In this document: one piece after another, positions 1 through 6,683 of the stretch | How positions within the stretch are numbered: the stretch's first letter is position 1 | Layout: each line of letters begins with the position of its first letter | DNA from: Clostridium sp. 27_14 | Lineage (GTDB): Bacteria; Bacillota; Clostridia; TANB77; CAG-508 | Direction: 5' to 3' | DNA length: 30,944 bases | NCBI GenBank assembly: GCA_001916035.1 | Contig: MNRQ01000024.1 | Location: 1 to 30,944, forward strand | Made by a program: the position numbers and the translations under genes | Notes under the pieces: model-generated | What the model saw: only the letters and a program-made list of their open reading frames with translations | Told to the model about the DNA's origin: nothing | Database searches by the model: none

Positions 1-1222
1 CGTTTTCTAGTTTTTGAAGTATTTTTCCATAATCATATTTCGTTATATTATTTTTTACATCTAACTCTATTCTTTTATCATCTATCTTTTGGAATAAATC
101 TTTAATATAATTAATTACTGTTTCTTCTAAATTAGAATAGCTAAAACCATGTGATGTGCAAAGTTTTAATTTTGAATTTCTGCGATAATTATTACATACC
201 ATATAGTAATTACCATTCTTTTTTCCTCTTACTCCTATTTTATGTTTGCATTCATAACAAAAAAGTAAACCGTCTAATAAAAACATATTTTTCTTTTCAT
301 TTCTATTATAGTTTTGCACTATTACCATTTTTTGTACTGAGTCAAATACCCTTTTATCTATTATTGGTTCATGTGTGTTTTCTACAATAATCCATTTTTC
401 TTCTTGATTGGCTCTAATTTTCCTATTTTTATAACTTATCCTACTTCTTTTATTTTGCACTGTTGTACCTATATAAACTTTATTTTTTAATATGTTTTTT
501 ACAGTTTTATTTCCCCAAAATGTTTCTTTATTATACCTTGATTTATTGGCTGTCGGAATGTTGTTACTGTTTAGATAGTCTCTTATAGTTCCAACTTGAT
601 TTCCATTGGATGCCATATTAAAAATTTTTCTTACAATTTTAGCCTCTGGCTCATAAATTATTAATTTATTTTTATCAGGTGAGTCTTTTGTGTATCCAAG
701 TGGCGTTTTTCCACCTACCCATTTTCCTTGTTTTTGCATAGTATGCATAGCTGTTCTAATTTTTTTAGATAAGTCTTTAGAATACATATCATTTAATATT
801 GATTTAAATGGTGCTATATCATTATTGCCATTTGATGTTTCAAAAGTATCTATTCCATCTGTTACAGAAACATATCTTACATTATTTTCTGGAAACCATT
901 TTTCTATATATTCTCCTGTTTCTATATAGTCACGACCTAAACGAGATAAGTCTTTTGTTACAACCATATTTATTTTGCCTTGCTCAATATTTTTTATCAT
1001 TCTTTGAAAATCTGGTCTGTTAAAATTTGTTCCTGTAAAACCTTGATCTATATATGTATCTATTAATTGGTACTTCCATCCTAATTTTTGGACATATTCT
1101 GTTAGCAGTGTTCTTTGATTTTTTATACTTTCACTTTCGTCATATCCTCTGTCTACATCTTCTTTTGATAGCCTTATATAAATTGCTACTTTGTATATTG
1201 TTTTTTCTATCTGTTCAAGCAT
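1..1222 (-). CDS. Large serine recombinase (resolvase/invertase family), 3' end outside the window
   Basis: About 407 residues are visible, from an ATG at 1222 to the window edge without a stop, so the gene is partial. The N-terminal resolvase domain starts with VAIYIRLSKED, whose Ser19 is the expected nucleophile attacking DNA, and continues with the conserved KDLSRLGRDYIETG stretch. A Recombinase-type DNA-binding domain follows (GGKTPLGYT near residue 170), then a zinc-ribbon segment with FCYEC and a later VCNN...LC pair. A coiled-coil tail presumably continues off the edge. The family integrates and excises mobile elements by site-specific strand exchange. GGGAGG lies just upstream of the start. 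A 37-residue ORF precedes it. It is probably the integrase of an element whose cargo may include the genes to its right. The family is clear; substrate sites are not visible. Confidence 0.93.
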   Translation of the reverse strand, partial: MLEQIEKTIYKVAIYIRLSKEDVDRGYDESESIKNQRTLLTEYVQKLGWKYQLIDTYIDQGFTGTNFNRPDFQRMIKNIEQGKINMVVTKDLSRLGRDYIETGEYIEKWFPENNVRYVSVTDGIDTFETSNGNNDIAPFKSILNDMYSKDLSKKIRTAMHTMQKQGKWVGGKTPLGYTKDSPDKNKLIIYEPEAKIVRKIFNMASNGNQVGTIRDYLNSNNIPTANKSRYNKETFWGNKTVKNILKNKVYIGTTVQNKRSRISYKNRKIRANQEEKWIIVENTHEPIIDKRVFDSVQKMVIVQNYNRNEKKNMFLLDGLLFCYECKHKIGVRGKKNGNYYMVCNNYRRNSKLKLCTSHGFSYSNLEETVINYIKDLFQKIDDKRIELDVKNNITKYDYGKILQKLEN

Positions 1223-1294
1223 CTTTCCTCCCTTCTATGCTTGATAAAAACAATTTGAATTTAATTTTTATTATATCTTATTTATAGCAAAATT

Positions 1295-1408
1295 TTAATG
1301 TTCAAAAATGTTTTTCTTTAAAATATTAATTATTAAATGTTTTATTAATTCTTCTAACTTTTCACCTTTTTCGTCGAAGTACATATTAATTTTGAAAGTT
1401 TCACTCAT
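1295..1408 (-). CDS. Small hypothetical protein (37 aa) upstream of the recombinase
   Basis: This short ORF starts with ATG at 1408 and ends with TAA at 1295-1297. A plausible ribosome binding site (GGGAGAG) lies about 9 bases upstream. The product begins MSETFKINMYFDEKGEKLEE and ends in a Leu/Ile/Lys-rich helix. It lies 72 bases before the serine recombinase start on the same strand, so the two are probably co-transcribed. Small proteins are often encoded next to large serine recombinases (for example TnpW-type ORFs of Tn4451-like elements). I see only a loose resemblance, so a role as recombination partner is inference. Confidence 0.5.
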   Translation of the reverse strand: MSETFKINMYFDEKGEKLEELIKHLIINILKKNIFEH

Positions 1409-1746
1409 ATTAATTCACTCTCCCTATAATATATATACATCCGTTTTCTTATAAAAATTCTCTCTTATATCAAAATTTATTTTAGAAATTTTTTAATATG
1501 TCCCATCTCCTCATAAATAGTTCAAGGGTAGCTATGCGATAGTTTTCACTATCACACACCTACCCTAGTTAGTAAAATATGTTATCTATTTTGTTCAAAA
1601 GCATTGGTGCTGCTGATTTTTCTCATTATAAAAAATATCCATTTTTTTAATTTATTTTACTCGAAAATTTGGACATTTTTAGCTCACACGTAATATTAAA
1701 TTGAACTGTTAAAATAGCAATGAAAAATTGAAATTTGTAGGGTTGA
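1409..1746. other. Non-coding interval between the recombinase unit and the Ham1-like gene
   Basis: No credible ORF occupies these bases. The interval is very AT-rich apart from a GC-richer nested hairpin at 1525-1566. On the minus strand the sequence after the hairpin contains GAGGAGATGGGACAT, which resembles a ribosome binding site followed by a start. The reading frames there close after about ten codons, so only a leader peptide could be made. No clear terminator follows the Ham1-like gene that ends at 1747. Confidence 0.5.
1525..1566 (-). repeat. Nested hairpin (AGGGTAG/CTACCCT with inner GATAGT/ACTATC)
   Basis: The outer arms are AGGGTAG (1525-1531) and CTACCCT (1560-1566), both 7 bases and perfectly complementary. 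The inner arms are GATAGT (1538-1543) and ACTATC (1548-1553) around a 4-base loop. Neither strand has a T tract after the outer stem, so it does not look like an intrinsic terminator. It lies upstream of the recombinase unit and could be a regulatory RNA structure, an attenuator or part of a recombination site. Confidence 0.6.
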
Positions 1747-2322
1747 TTATTGATTTTCATACCATTTTGCAAACTCTTGCATCGCTTGTACTGAACCATC
1801 AATTTTTCTTCTATTTTCTCTTTCTTCTGAATCCATTTCTGCTAATGTTTTATTAAATCCTAATGGTTTAAAGATATACCATAAGTCTGACCATTTTTCT
1901 GCTCTGTTTAATCCTTGTTTTTTTTCTGATAAATTTCCAGGATGTTTTCCATAGAAATAATGAATATCTTTCCCATCATGATAAGCTAAACATTCATTAA
2001 ATGCACATTTTCTGTTTTCTTTTCCTTCCATTAATTTTAAAATTCCATTTATTCCTATTGTATCTAATGAAAAATTCACAAACGCTCTAGGAAATCCTTT
2101 TAACTCTTCAATCCTAAAATCTGTATCTAAAGCTATACAAGGTCTTTTTACTATTTCAAAAGCCTCTTTTACTTTTGCAGTTGCTATTTCTTTTATATCA
2201 TCACTTCTTGGTTCTTTTAGTTCATAATTAAATGTACTAAATTTTAAATTTTTAAAATATTTTTCTGCCGATTTTATCTTTCCTATATTATGTGTTACAA
2301 AAATAATTTCATTCTTATTCAT
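1747..2322 (-). CDS. Ham1/RdgB-like non-canonical NTP pyrophosphatase
   Basis: The 191-residue product has the layout of the ITPase/Ham1 family, which hydrolyses ITP, XTP and related deaminated or modified NTPs to monophosphates. The N-terminal nucleotide-binding segment is IIFVTHNIGKIKSAEKY (compare the family's TxNxGK motif). A central acidic site, IALDTDFRIEELKGFPRA, stands where typical members have ADDSGLxVxALxGxPG. The C-terminus ends in an Arg-rich helix (SEERENRRKIDG). It diverges from the housekeeping RdgB pattern, lacking the exact DDSG and SHR motifs, so it is probably an accessory paralogue. It starts 38 bases after the amidotransferase gene, with AGGAG upstream of the ATG, and is probably the last gene of that transcript. 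Substrate specificity cannot be read from the sequence. Confidence 0.75.
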   Translation of the reverse strand: MNKNEIIFVTHNIGKIKSAEKYFKNLKFSTFNYELKEPRSDDIKEIATAKVKEAFEIVKRPCIALDTDFRIEELKGFPRAFVNFSLDTIGINGILKLMEGKENRKCAFNECLAYHDGKDIHYFYGKHPGNLSEKKQGLNRAEKWSDLWYIFKPLGFNKTLAEMDSEERENRRKIDGSVQAMQEFAKWYENQ

Positions 2323-2360
2323 ATTAATACAATCACTCCTATATTTTACCTATTTTCTTT

Positions 2361-3056
2361 TTATTTAGAAGAATCTAAAAACATTTTAAATATTTCGTCT
2401 ACATATTGTTCATTTAGCATTAATTCAGGATGCCATTTTATACCAATTGCAAACTTTTTATTATTTAATTCAAAACTTTCAACTAGTCCATCTTCAGAAT
2501 ATGATGAAATTTTTGCTAATGCTTCAACAGACTCTTTTGTTGCTACCATTGAATGGATACTGTTAACATAAATTTTATTTTTTTTTATAATACTATGTAA
2601 TTTTGTATCTTTAACAATAGTTATTGGATGTCTATAATTTTCATCTAAATAATTATGACTATTTGTATTATCAACTTCCACATGTCCTCCTAATGCTCTC
2701 AATAAATTATTAAATCCAGCACAAATTCCAATAATAGGTTTATTTAACTCAATAGCTTTTTTTGCATATTCAATTTCATAATTTGAACTTGTCGCTCCAC
2801 CTTGAAGAATAATTCCATCACATAATTTTACCAATTCAAATATATCATCTTTTTCCTGTTTTGTTAATATTTTTTTATCATTAATATCATTCTTATTAAA
2901 ATCCATTGTTTCCTCTGGAGATAATAAAGATATTGCTAGTCCTCCATTTTTTACTATTAAATACCTGATTTCATCAGCAATATACATTTTATTCCATATA
3001 TTTTTTTCTTTTTTGGGTTTAGGTTTACCTACAATCCCTATTATTGGTTTTCTCAT
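2361..3056 (-). CDS. Class I glutamine amidotransferase, peptidase C26 (PuuD-like gamma-glutamyl hydrolase)
   Basis: The 231-residue protein has the complete triad of the C26 family. The nucleophile elbow PIIGICAGFNNLLRALGG places Cys112. The C-terminal WHPEL gives His209 and Glu211. The oxyanion/glycine strand GIILQGG (81-87) is also present. Relatives hydrolyse gamma-glutamyl amides such as gamma-glutamyl-GABA, or supply ammonia in biosynthesis. The length matches the stand-alone PuuD-like group. An excellent GGGGG ribosome binding site precedes the ATG, and a good promoter (3084-3112) lies upstream. It is followed closely by the Ham1-like gene. The actual gamma-glutamyl substrate is unknown. 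The neighbouring synthetase-like and ASCH genes suggest a shared metabolic or RNA-related role, which is inference. Confidence 0.85.
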   Translation of the reverse strand: MRKPIIGIVGKPKPKKEKNIWNKMYIADEIRYLIVKNGGLAISLLSPEETMDFNKNDINDKKILTKQEKDDIFELVKLCDGIILQGGATSSNYEIEYAKKAIELNKPIIGICAGFNNLLRALGGHVEVDNTNSHNYLDENYRHPITIVKDTKLHSIIKKNKIYVNSIHSMVATKESVEALAKISSYSEDGLVESFELNNKKFAIGIKWHPELMLNEQYVDEIFKMFLDSSK

Positions 3057-3083
3057 AAAATTCCCCCTTTGTATAATACAATT

Positions 3084-3112
3084 ATTTTATAAAATTTTAA
3101 TATTAAAGTCAA
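3084..3112 (-). promoter_or_regulatory. Sigma-A-type promoter for the amidotransferase/Ham1-like pair
   Basis: On the minus strand the -35 is TTGACT (3107-3112) and the -10 is TAAAAT (3084-3089), with a 17-base spacer. It lies directly upstream of the GGGGG ribosome binding site and start at 3056, so these two genes can be transcribed apart from the upstream synthetase-like gene. Confidence 0.65.
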
Positions 3113-3119
3113 TACAAGA

Positions 3120-3150
3120 AAACAGTGCTACATTTTTTATAACACTGTTT
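3120..3150 (-). terminator. Possible weak terminator after the synthetase-like gene
   Basis: AAACAGTG (3120-3127) and CACTGTTT (3143-3150) form an 8-bp stem around a 15-base AT-rich loop. On the minus strand it is followed by TTCTTGTATT, only a poor T tract. It sits between the synthetase-like gene and the next promoter, where partial termination would be expected. Confidence 0.4.
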
Positions 3151-3202
3151 CCAATATCAAGTTAATTAAATAAATTTGATATTTTGCAAAAATATTTGGA
3201 AT

Positions 3203-4300
3203 TTAGTTGATGTTTTCACCCTTAAGAATCATATCAATATATTCAATTGTATAGTCTCTAATAAAGAGTTTTGGATCAGTAACCCATGAGTTTATTTCAT
3301 CATAGATTCTCTTAAATCCAATTTCACCATACTGATTATAGAACTCTGAATAATTAATAAGTCCCTCTTTCATATATTCTCTGTATGCTGCATTACCTAC
3401 ATACATTCTCTTTGAAAGTTTACTACCAGACCAATCTAAAATAGTTGGAGTATAAATCACATTTACAGTTTCTCTATATCCAAGTTTTAATAATGGTTCC
3501 ATATAAACTCTTAATGGCCACATTCCAGACCAGTCTCCACCATCTACAATCACGCTAAGCGTATTGTTCTGCTTATCACTTTTAATAAGGTACATTGCTT
3601 TAACCAGGTATCTTAATGGAACATTCATATCAAATCTTTCCACATTATTCTCAGTTACTGTAAGTCTATGTTTTCCATGAATAGGACATTCATTTTCCAA
3701 AATGATTTTATCTTTGGATTTATGAATAACTTTGAGATTATGATTATGTTTATCAACAAGTCCACACTTAGGACATTCAAATCTCAATCTAATACTTCCA
3801 TCTTTAGGATTTAATACCTCTCCTAAAATATCCGAATTGTCCAATACTTCCAATAATGATTTACGTACTAATGTCTGTTTTTGATAATCATAAAAAAACA
3901 TGATTTCGTATTTAATTCCATCCATCATTGATAATCTGTTTAAAATCTCCTTAAAATACGGAAGATATTTTTCACAAATAGTTGTACCATCTTTATCAAC
4001 TACATTCATGAGATTTTTATAGTACTTTACTCCGTTAATTGTTTCTTCCTTTCCAGTTACACTTTCTAATAATTCAACCCGAATTTTAATGGGTACATTA
4101 TAAGTACTTTTAATCTGTTTTGCTAATGCAAATGCCGAAATAAAATTCACTAATGTTCCAATATGCGGATATGAATTTACCTGCGCAGACAAATAGAGGA
4201 TAATCTCTTTCTTATCTTCTGGATGTTTGTTCTTTAAAATCTGAGGAAGACTATCAATAATATAGTTCATTCCAGCTAAAGGATAATATACGTTCTTCAT
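3203..4300 (-). CDS. Class I aminoacyl-tRNA synthetase-like protein (lysyl-type catalytic core, no anticodon domain)
   Basis: This 365-residue protein carries both class I signatures. A HIGH-type motif is seen in SYPHIGTLVNF (PHIG at 45-48). A KMSKS-type motif is seen in DWSGSKLSKRMYVG (KLSKR at 294-298). Between them is a zinc-knuckle insertion, ECPKCG (Cys176, Cys179) with CPIHGKH (Cys205, His208). The layout, with VDGGDWSG before the KMSKS loop, best resembles class I lysyl-tRNA synthetase, which runs to about 500 residues or more. The helical C-terminal anticodon-binding region is missing, so this is probably a paralogue that activates an amino acid for something other than ordinary tRNA charging, or that modifies RNA. 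It begins one base after the ASCH gene stop, with AAAGG upstream, so they form an operon. The exact substrate is uncertain. Confidence 0.7.
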   Translation of the reverse strand: MKNVYYPLAGMNYIIDSLPQILKNKHPEDKKEIILYLSAQVNSYPHIGTLVNFISAFALAKQIKSTYNVPIKIRVELLESVTGKEETINGVKYYKNLMNVVDKDGTTICEKYLPYFKEILNRLSMMDGIKYEIMFFYDYQKQTLVRKSLLEVLDNSDILGEVLNPKDGSIRLRFECPKCGLVDKHNHNLKVIHKSKDKIILENECPIHGKHRLTVTENNVERFDMNVPLRYLVKAMYLIKSDKQNNTLSVIVDGGDWSGMWPLRVYMEPLLKLGYRETVNVIYTPTILDWSGSKLSKRMYVGNAAYREYMKEGLINYSEFYNQYGEIGFKRIYDEINSWVTDPKLFIRDYTIEYIDMILKGENIN

Positions 4301-4301
4301 T

Positions 4302-4883
4302 CTAATGTTTCCTTTCTTTTAAACTTGAACATTTGATTTTTTGATACTTAGGATTGTTTCTGAATATATTGTCTCTTTTTATATATTCTTCCGTTTCTTC
4401 CATTTCGATGCATAAAACACCTAGATTTTGCTCAAACACTTTTGAATGATCGTTCCAAAATTCTCTTTCCAAAAGAGTTCTTGATTGTAAATATTCAAAA
4501 ATGTCTTTTTGTTTTTCTAAGTTACAGTAGCATTGTGGAATCATAAAACTTGGATTTATTTTTTTTAAATCACAAATTGTTACTGGATTTTCAAACAGTT
4601 GTAATGATACTATAGGAATTATATATTGTTCTTTATTTTCCAAACATCTAAGAAGTCTTGATTTAATTTTTTTATTATTTGAATAAACATCCAATAATTC
4701 CTTAGTCATTAATGGTTTCTCAAATTTTATTTTTCCAATAACTTCCTGTACCGGAGAGCTTAAGTATAAATATGCTATTACAGGCTCTTTACAAAACCTT
4801 TTTCTATACTCATACTTTTTTATACCATATAAAATTGGTCTAAAATACTCTGGTCTAAAACTTAGAAAAATATTTCTTTCCAA
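4302..4883 (-). CDS. ASCH-domain protein
   Basis: The N-terminus LSFRPEYFRPILYGIKKYEYRKRF contains the ASCH hallmark GxKxxExR (GIKKYEYR). ASCH is a small beta-barrel of the PUA-like superfamily that binds RNA or modified nucleosides. Characterised members include N4-acetylcytidine amidohydrolase and a ribonuclease. The 193-residue product has a C-terminal extension of about 90 residues that I do not recognise. The start is TTG at 4883: the nearby ATG is out of frame and closes quickly, while AGGAG sits about 9 bases before the TTG. A perfect promoter lies upstream, and the synthetase-like gene follows by a single base, so the pair are co-expressed. This suggests a joint RNA or nucleoside function, but no activity can be assigned. 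Confidence 0.75.
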   Translation of the reverse strand: MERNIFLSFRPEYFRPILYGIKKYEYRKRFCKEPVIAYLYLSSPVQEVIGKIKFEKPLMTKELLDVYSNNKKIKSRLLRCLENKEQYIIPIVSLQLFENPVTICDLKKINPSFMIPQCYCNLEKQKDIFEYLQSRTLLEREFWNDHSKVFEQNLGVLCIEMEETEEYIKRDNIFRNNPKYQKIKCSSLKERKH

Positions 4884-4922
4884 ACATTTCCACTCCTTTC
4901 TTTATTATTTTTATTTAAAAAT

Positions 4923-4946
4923 AATCTTTTAACAATGAAAAAGATT
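4923..4946 (-). repeat. Inverted repeat at the transcription start of the ASCH operon
   Basis: AATCTTTT (4923-4930) and AAAAGATT (4939-4946) are perfect 8-base arms around an 8-base loop. They begin about 7 bases downstream of the -10 box, so they lie at +1 in DNA and at the very 5' end of the mRNA. It could be a repressor operator or an RNA hairpin. Confidence 0.5.
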
Positions 4947-4952
4947 AGTACT

Positions 4953-4981
4953 ATTATAAAACTTCTTCTTGCTTATGTCAA
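4953..4981 (-). promoter_or_regulatory. Perfect consensus promoter for the ASCH/synthetase-like operon
   Basis: On the minus strand TTGACA (4976-4981) and TATAAT (4953-4958) are separated by exactly 17 bases, matching the sigma-70/sigma-A consensus at all twelve positions. The predicted leader before the TTG start is about 60 bases. Such a strong promoter on an accessory operon suggests high expression or repression by an operator, for which the adjacent inverted repeat is a candidate. Confidence 0.8.
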
Positions 4982-5152
4982 TTTTTTTACTATATTTTCC
5001 ATTAATCAAAATTAACTTACAAACTTTCTATGTGAATTTTTTACATTATTTTGATTTACTATACTATGAAAGAAATGTAATAATGTCTTAAGTAAAGAAA
5101 TTAGAAAATGTCCCAACTAAAAAATATTTGTTCTCTTAAACATCATTTAAAA

Positions 5153-5332
5153 TTAAGAAGGATAATATGAGATATGTAAACTTATATTCTGTTTTGTTGT
5201 ATCAAATAGTTCAGCCATTGAATTTTGAATAAGCCATACATTTTCATCTTCTAATCTCACTTCGATATCAACTTGTCCATCATCTGTTGTGTATATTATA
5301 AAATCATTTTGCTCATTAAATTTATTATCCAT
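5153..5332 (-). pseudogene. RhuM-family protein, N-terminal fragment (59 codons)
   Basis: The fragment starts with ATG at 5332 and reads FIIYTTDDGQVDIEVRLEDE, then NVWLIQNSMAELFDTTKQNI and SLHI. This is the characteristic start of RhuM-family proteins. It then ends abruptly in SYYPS and a stop at 5153, although family members run to about 330 residues. The next expected segment (NVFKEGEL...) is absent downstream but occurs upstream at 5355-5441. The gene is therefore a truncated remnant. Intact RhuM genes often sit in restriction-modification or mobile islands. Confidence 0.8.
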
Positions 5333-5354
5333 TATGTAAAACTTCTTTCAAAGT

Positions 5355-5441
5355 TTATTTTTCATCTGCAGCGGTTGTTGCAAAATTTGCAACAACTGAA
5401 TTTCTTTTCAATTTTCCTTCTTTAAAAACTTTTTTATAATA
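5355..5441 (-). pseudogene. RhuM-family internal fragment (second copy or rearranged piece)
   Basis: Between a TAG at 5442-5444 and a TAA at 5355-5357 the frame reads KKVFKEGKLKRNSVVANFA and then TTAADEK. This matches the RhuM segment that normally follows the SLHI of the N-terminal domain. It lies upstream rather than downstream of the N-terminal fragment at 5153-5332, directly after the HD gene stop. No start codon or ribosome binding site serves it. It is a broken remnant, either from a second RhuM copy or from local rearrangement. Confidence 0.65.
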
Positions 5442-5449
5442 CTATAGAA

Positions 5450-5857
5450 TTATCTGACTTTTTCAACTAATTTACAGCATTTATTATAAACAATCGAGTT
5501 TTCTCCATATCGTATCTTTATATCTTCTAGTCTTCTTCCGTATCCAACATTGTTTCCATATTTATCAATTTGCATATCTGCTTGATTAAGAATTTTTAAA
5601 TATAATGATTCATATTCCACATCAATTTCACCATGATAATATATTTCTTTCCAATATTTAAAACCACTTGCTTTTAAGATTTCTCCACCTATTTTATTAT
5701 GTTCCATCTTATCTATACAAAATTCATATCCAATATCATGATTAAATCCTATAACAAAACAATTTTTAATATCCTCTTCATTTAAATTATTCTTTTTAGC
5801 TATTTCAACCATTTTCCTAGCAACCGCTAAAGAATGTTTTATTCTATCTTCATCCAT
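5450..5857 (-). CDS. HD-domain metal-dependent phosphohydrolase (small, stand-alone)
   Basis: With the start at ATG 5857 the product is 135 residues. The HD superfamily metal ligands are all visible: His8 in IKHSLAVARKM, His40-Asp41 in GFNHDIGY, a further His75 in IYYHGEID, and Asp94 in LNQADMQ. The family hydrolyses phosphate esters, commonly nucleotides. The frame also extends upstream to a TTG at 5878, but AGAGGAAG sits about 9 bases before the ATG at 5857 and nothing suitable precedes the TTG, so I chose the ATG. It lies between RhuM fragments and appears to be transcribed from the promoter at 6083-6111. The substrate is unknown. Confidence 0.8.
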   Translation of the reverse strand: MDEDRIKHSLAVARKMVEIAKKNNLNEEDIKNCFVIGFNHDIGYEFCIDKMEHNKIGGEILKASGFKYWKEIYYHGEIDVEYESLYLKILNQADMQIDKYGNNVGYGRRLEDIKIRYGENSIVYNKCCKLVEKVR

Positions 5858-5889
5858 ATTAAATAACTTCCTCTTCAATCCATTTTAAA

Positions 5890-6090
5890 TCACGATGTTA
5901 ATCCCATATTTTCTTTTTGACTATCTGCTCTATTATATATAATTTCAGCAGCTGTGTTTCCAGAAACAGCATTAACTATTAAGAAATTCTTAATAGTTGA
6001 TTTTTCTTCTAATTCCTTATCTTCATATATCTTTTTTATATGTTGATTTCTTCCTCCACAACTTAATATTATATTTTCTTTAATTTTATA
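5890..6090 (-). pseudogene. RhuM-family remnant with an internal deletion
   Basis: An open stretch with no start codon reads HIKKIYEDKELEEKSTIKNF (early RhuM region). Within a few residues it jumps to NTAAEIIYNRADSQKENMG, which belongs to the later part of RhuM proteins, then LTS and a stop at 5890-5892. Roughly the central half of the gene is therefore missing. The RhuM-like part covers about 5890-6042; the bases before it do not resemble the family. It sits just upstream of the HD gene and downstream of a promoter. Confidence 0.7.
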
Positions 6091-6111
6091 TCAAACGTTT
6101 GTTTTTGTCAA
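6083..6111 (-). promoter_or_regulatory. Promoter with a palindromic spacer upstream of the HD gene
   Basis: TTGACA (6106-6111) and TAAAAT (6083-6088) are 17 bases apart on the minus strand. The spacer holds the perfect 10-base palindrome CAAACGTTTG (6092-6101), a natural place for a dimeric repressor to bind. The transcript would run through the RhuM remnant into the HD gene. Confidence 0.6.
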
Positions 6112-6172
6112 TAACTAAAAAATAAATTTCAAAATTTTTTCAAACTCTGAAATTTATATATTTATATCAAAT

Positions 6173-6667
6173 TCAAATTGCTTTACCAGACATTATAACA
6201 TACTGTCTACTTTGAAATCTACCTTCTGGTATATCATGTAAACAAATTGCAATAGCAAGACTAATTCCTAACTTTATTGATGCATTAAAACCTGAACCTA
6301 TTGCCAATCCTTCTGGAAAATTATGAATAGCAAGGCCTATAGAAATAACTATTCCTGTTTTCAGTAATTGATTTGATTTCATATTTTTAGATTTTTTATC
6401 TACATATAAATCACAGAAAATCATTATAATAATTCCAAAACATATTCCTAATATAACTTGACATATTCCGCTTATTTCTAGTGCTTCTGGAATTAAATCA
6501 AAACAAATTATTGCCATCATAAGTCCTGAAGCAAATGATAAAATAAAACTTAAAAATTTATTTGAGTTTTTCTTTACATATATACCTATAAAACCTCCCA
6601 ATGTGGTTCCAAATGTACCAAAAAATAAACCCATTAAAGTAGTTTTTAAAATTTGCAAATACATCAT
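6173..6667 (-). CDS. ZIP-family metal transporter, C-terminally truncated
   Basis: The product shows the ZIP (zinc/iron permease) pattern: hydrophobic helices at about 8-30, 38-60 and 68-86, then the signature helix GLAIHNFPEGLAIG (HNFPEG at 115-120) and AICLHDIPEG (144-149). These His/Glu clusters form the binuclear metal site. Bacterial ZIP proteins of this type run to about 260-270 residues with eight helices. Here the frame leaves family sequence right after HDIPEG, ends in the unrelated hydrophilic tail RFQSRQYVIMSGKAI, and lacks the last three helices. It is probably inactive, cut at an insertion or deletion junction near 6220. The start is ambiguous: AAAGG abuts the ATG at 6667, and a TTG at 6658 has better spacing. 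Confidence 0.75.
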   Translation of the reverse strand: MMYLQILKTTLMGLFFGTFGTTLGGFIGIYVKKNSNKFLSFILSFASGLMMAIICFDLIPEALEISGICQVILGICFGIIIMIFCDLYVDKKSKNMKSNQLLKTGIVISIGLAIHNFPEGLAIGSGFNASIKLGISLAIAICLHDIPEGRFQSRQYVIMSGKAI

Positions 6668-6683
6668 CCTTTCTTAAACATTA

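Noticed and set aside
151..1287. Several plus-strand ORFs of 60-80 codons over the recombinase
   Set aside because: They are Phe/Leu/Tyr-rich complements of the recombinase coding strand and carry no ribosome binding sites.
1525..1566. Intrinsic terminator
   Set aside because: Neither strand has a T tract after the stem, and no gene ends close upstream of it.
5374..5396. Perfect 23-base palindrome GTTGTTGCAAA-A-TTTGCAACAAC
   Set aside because: It falls within codons for VVANFATT of a RhuM remnant, so coding ancestry explains it better than an operator.
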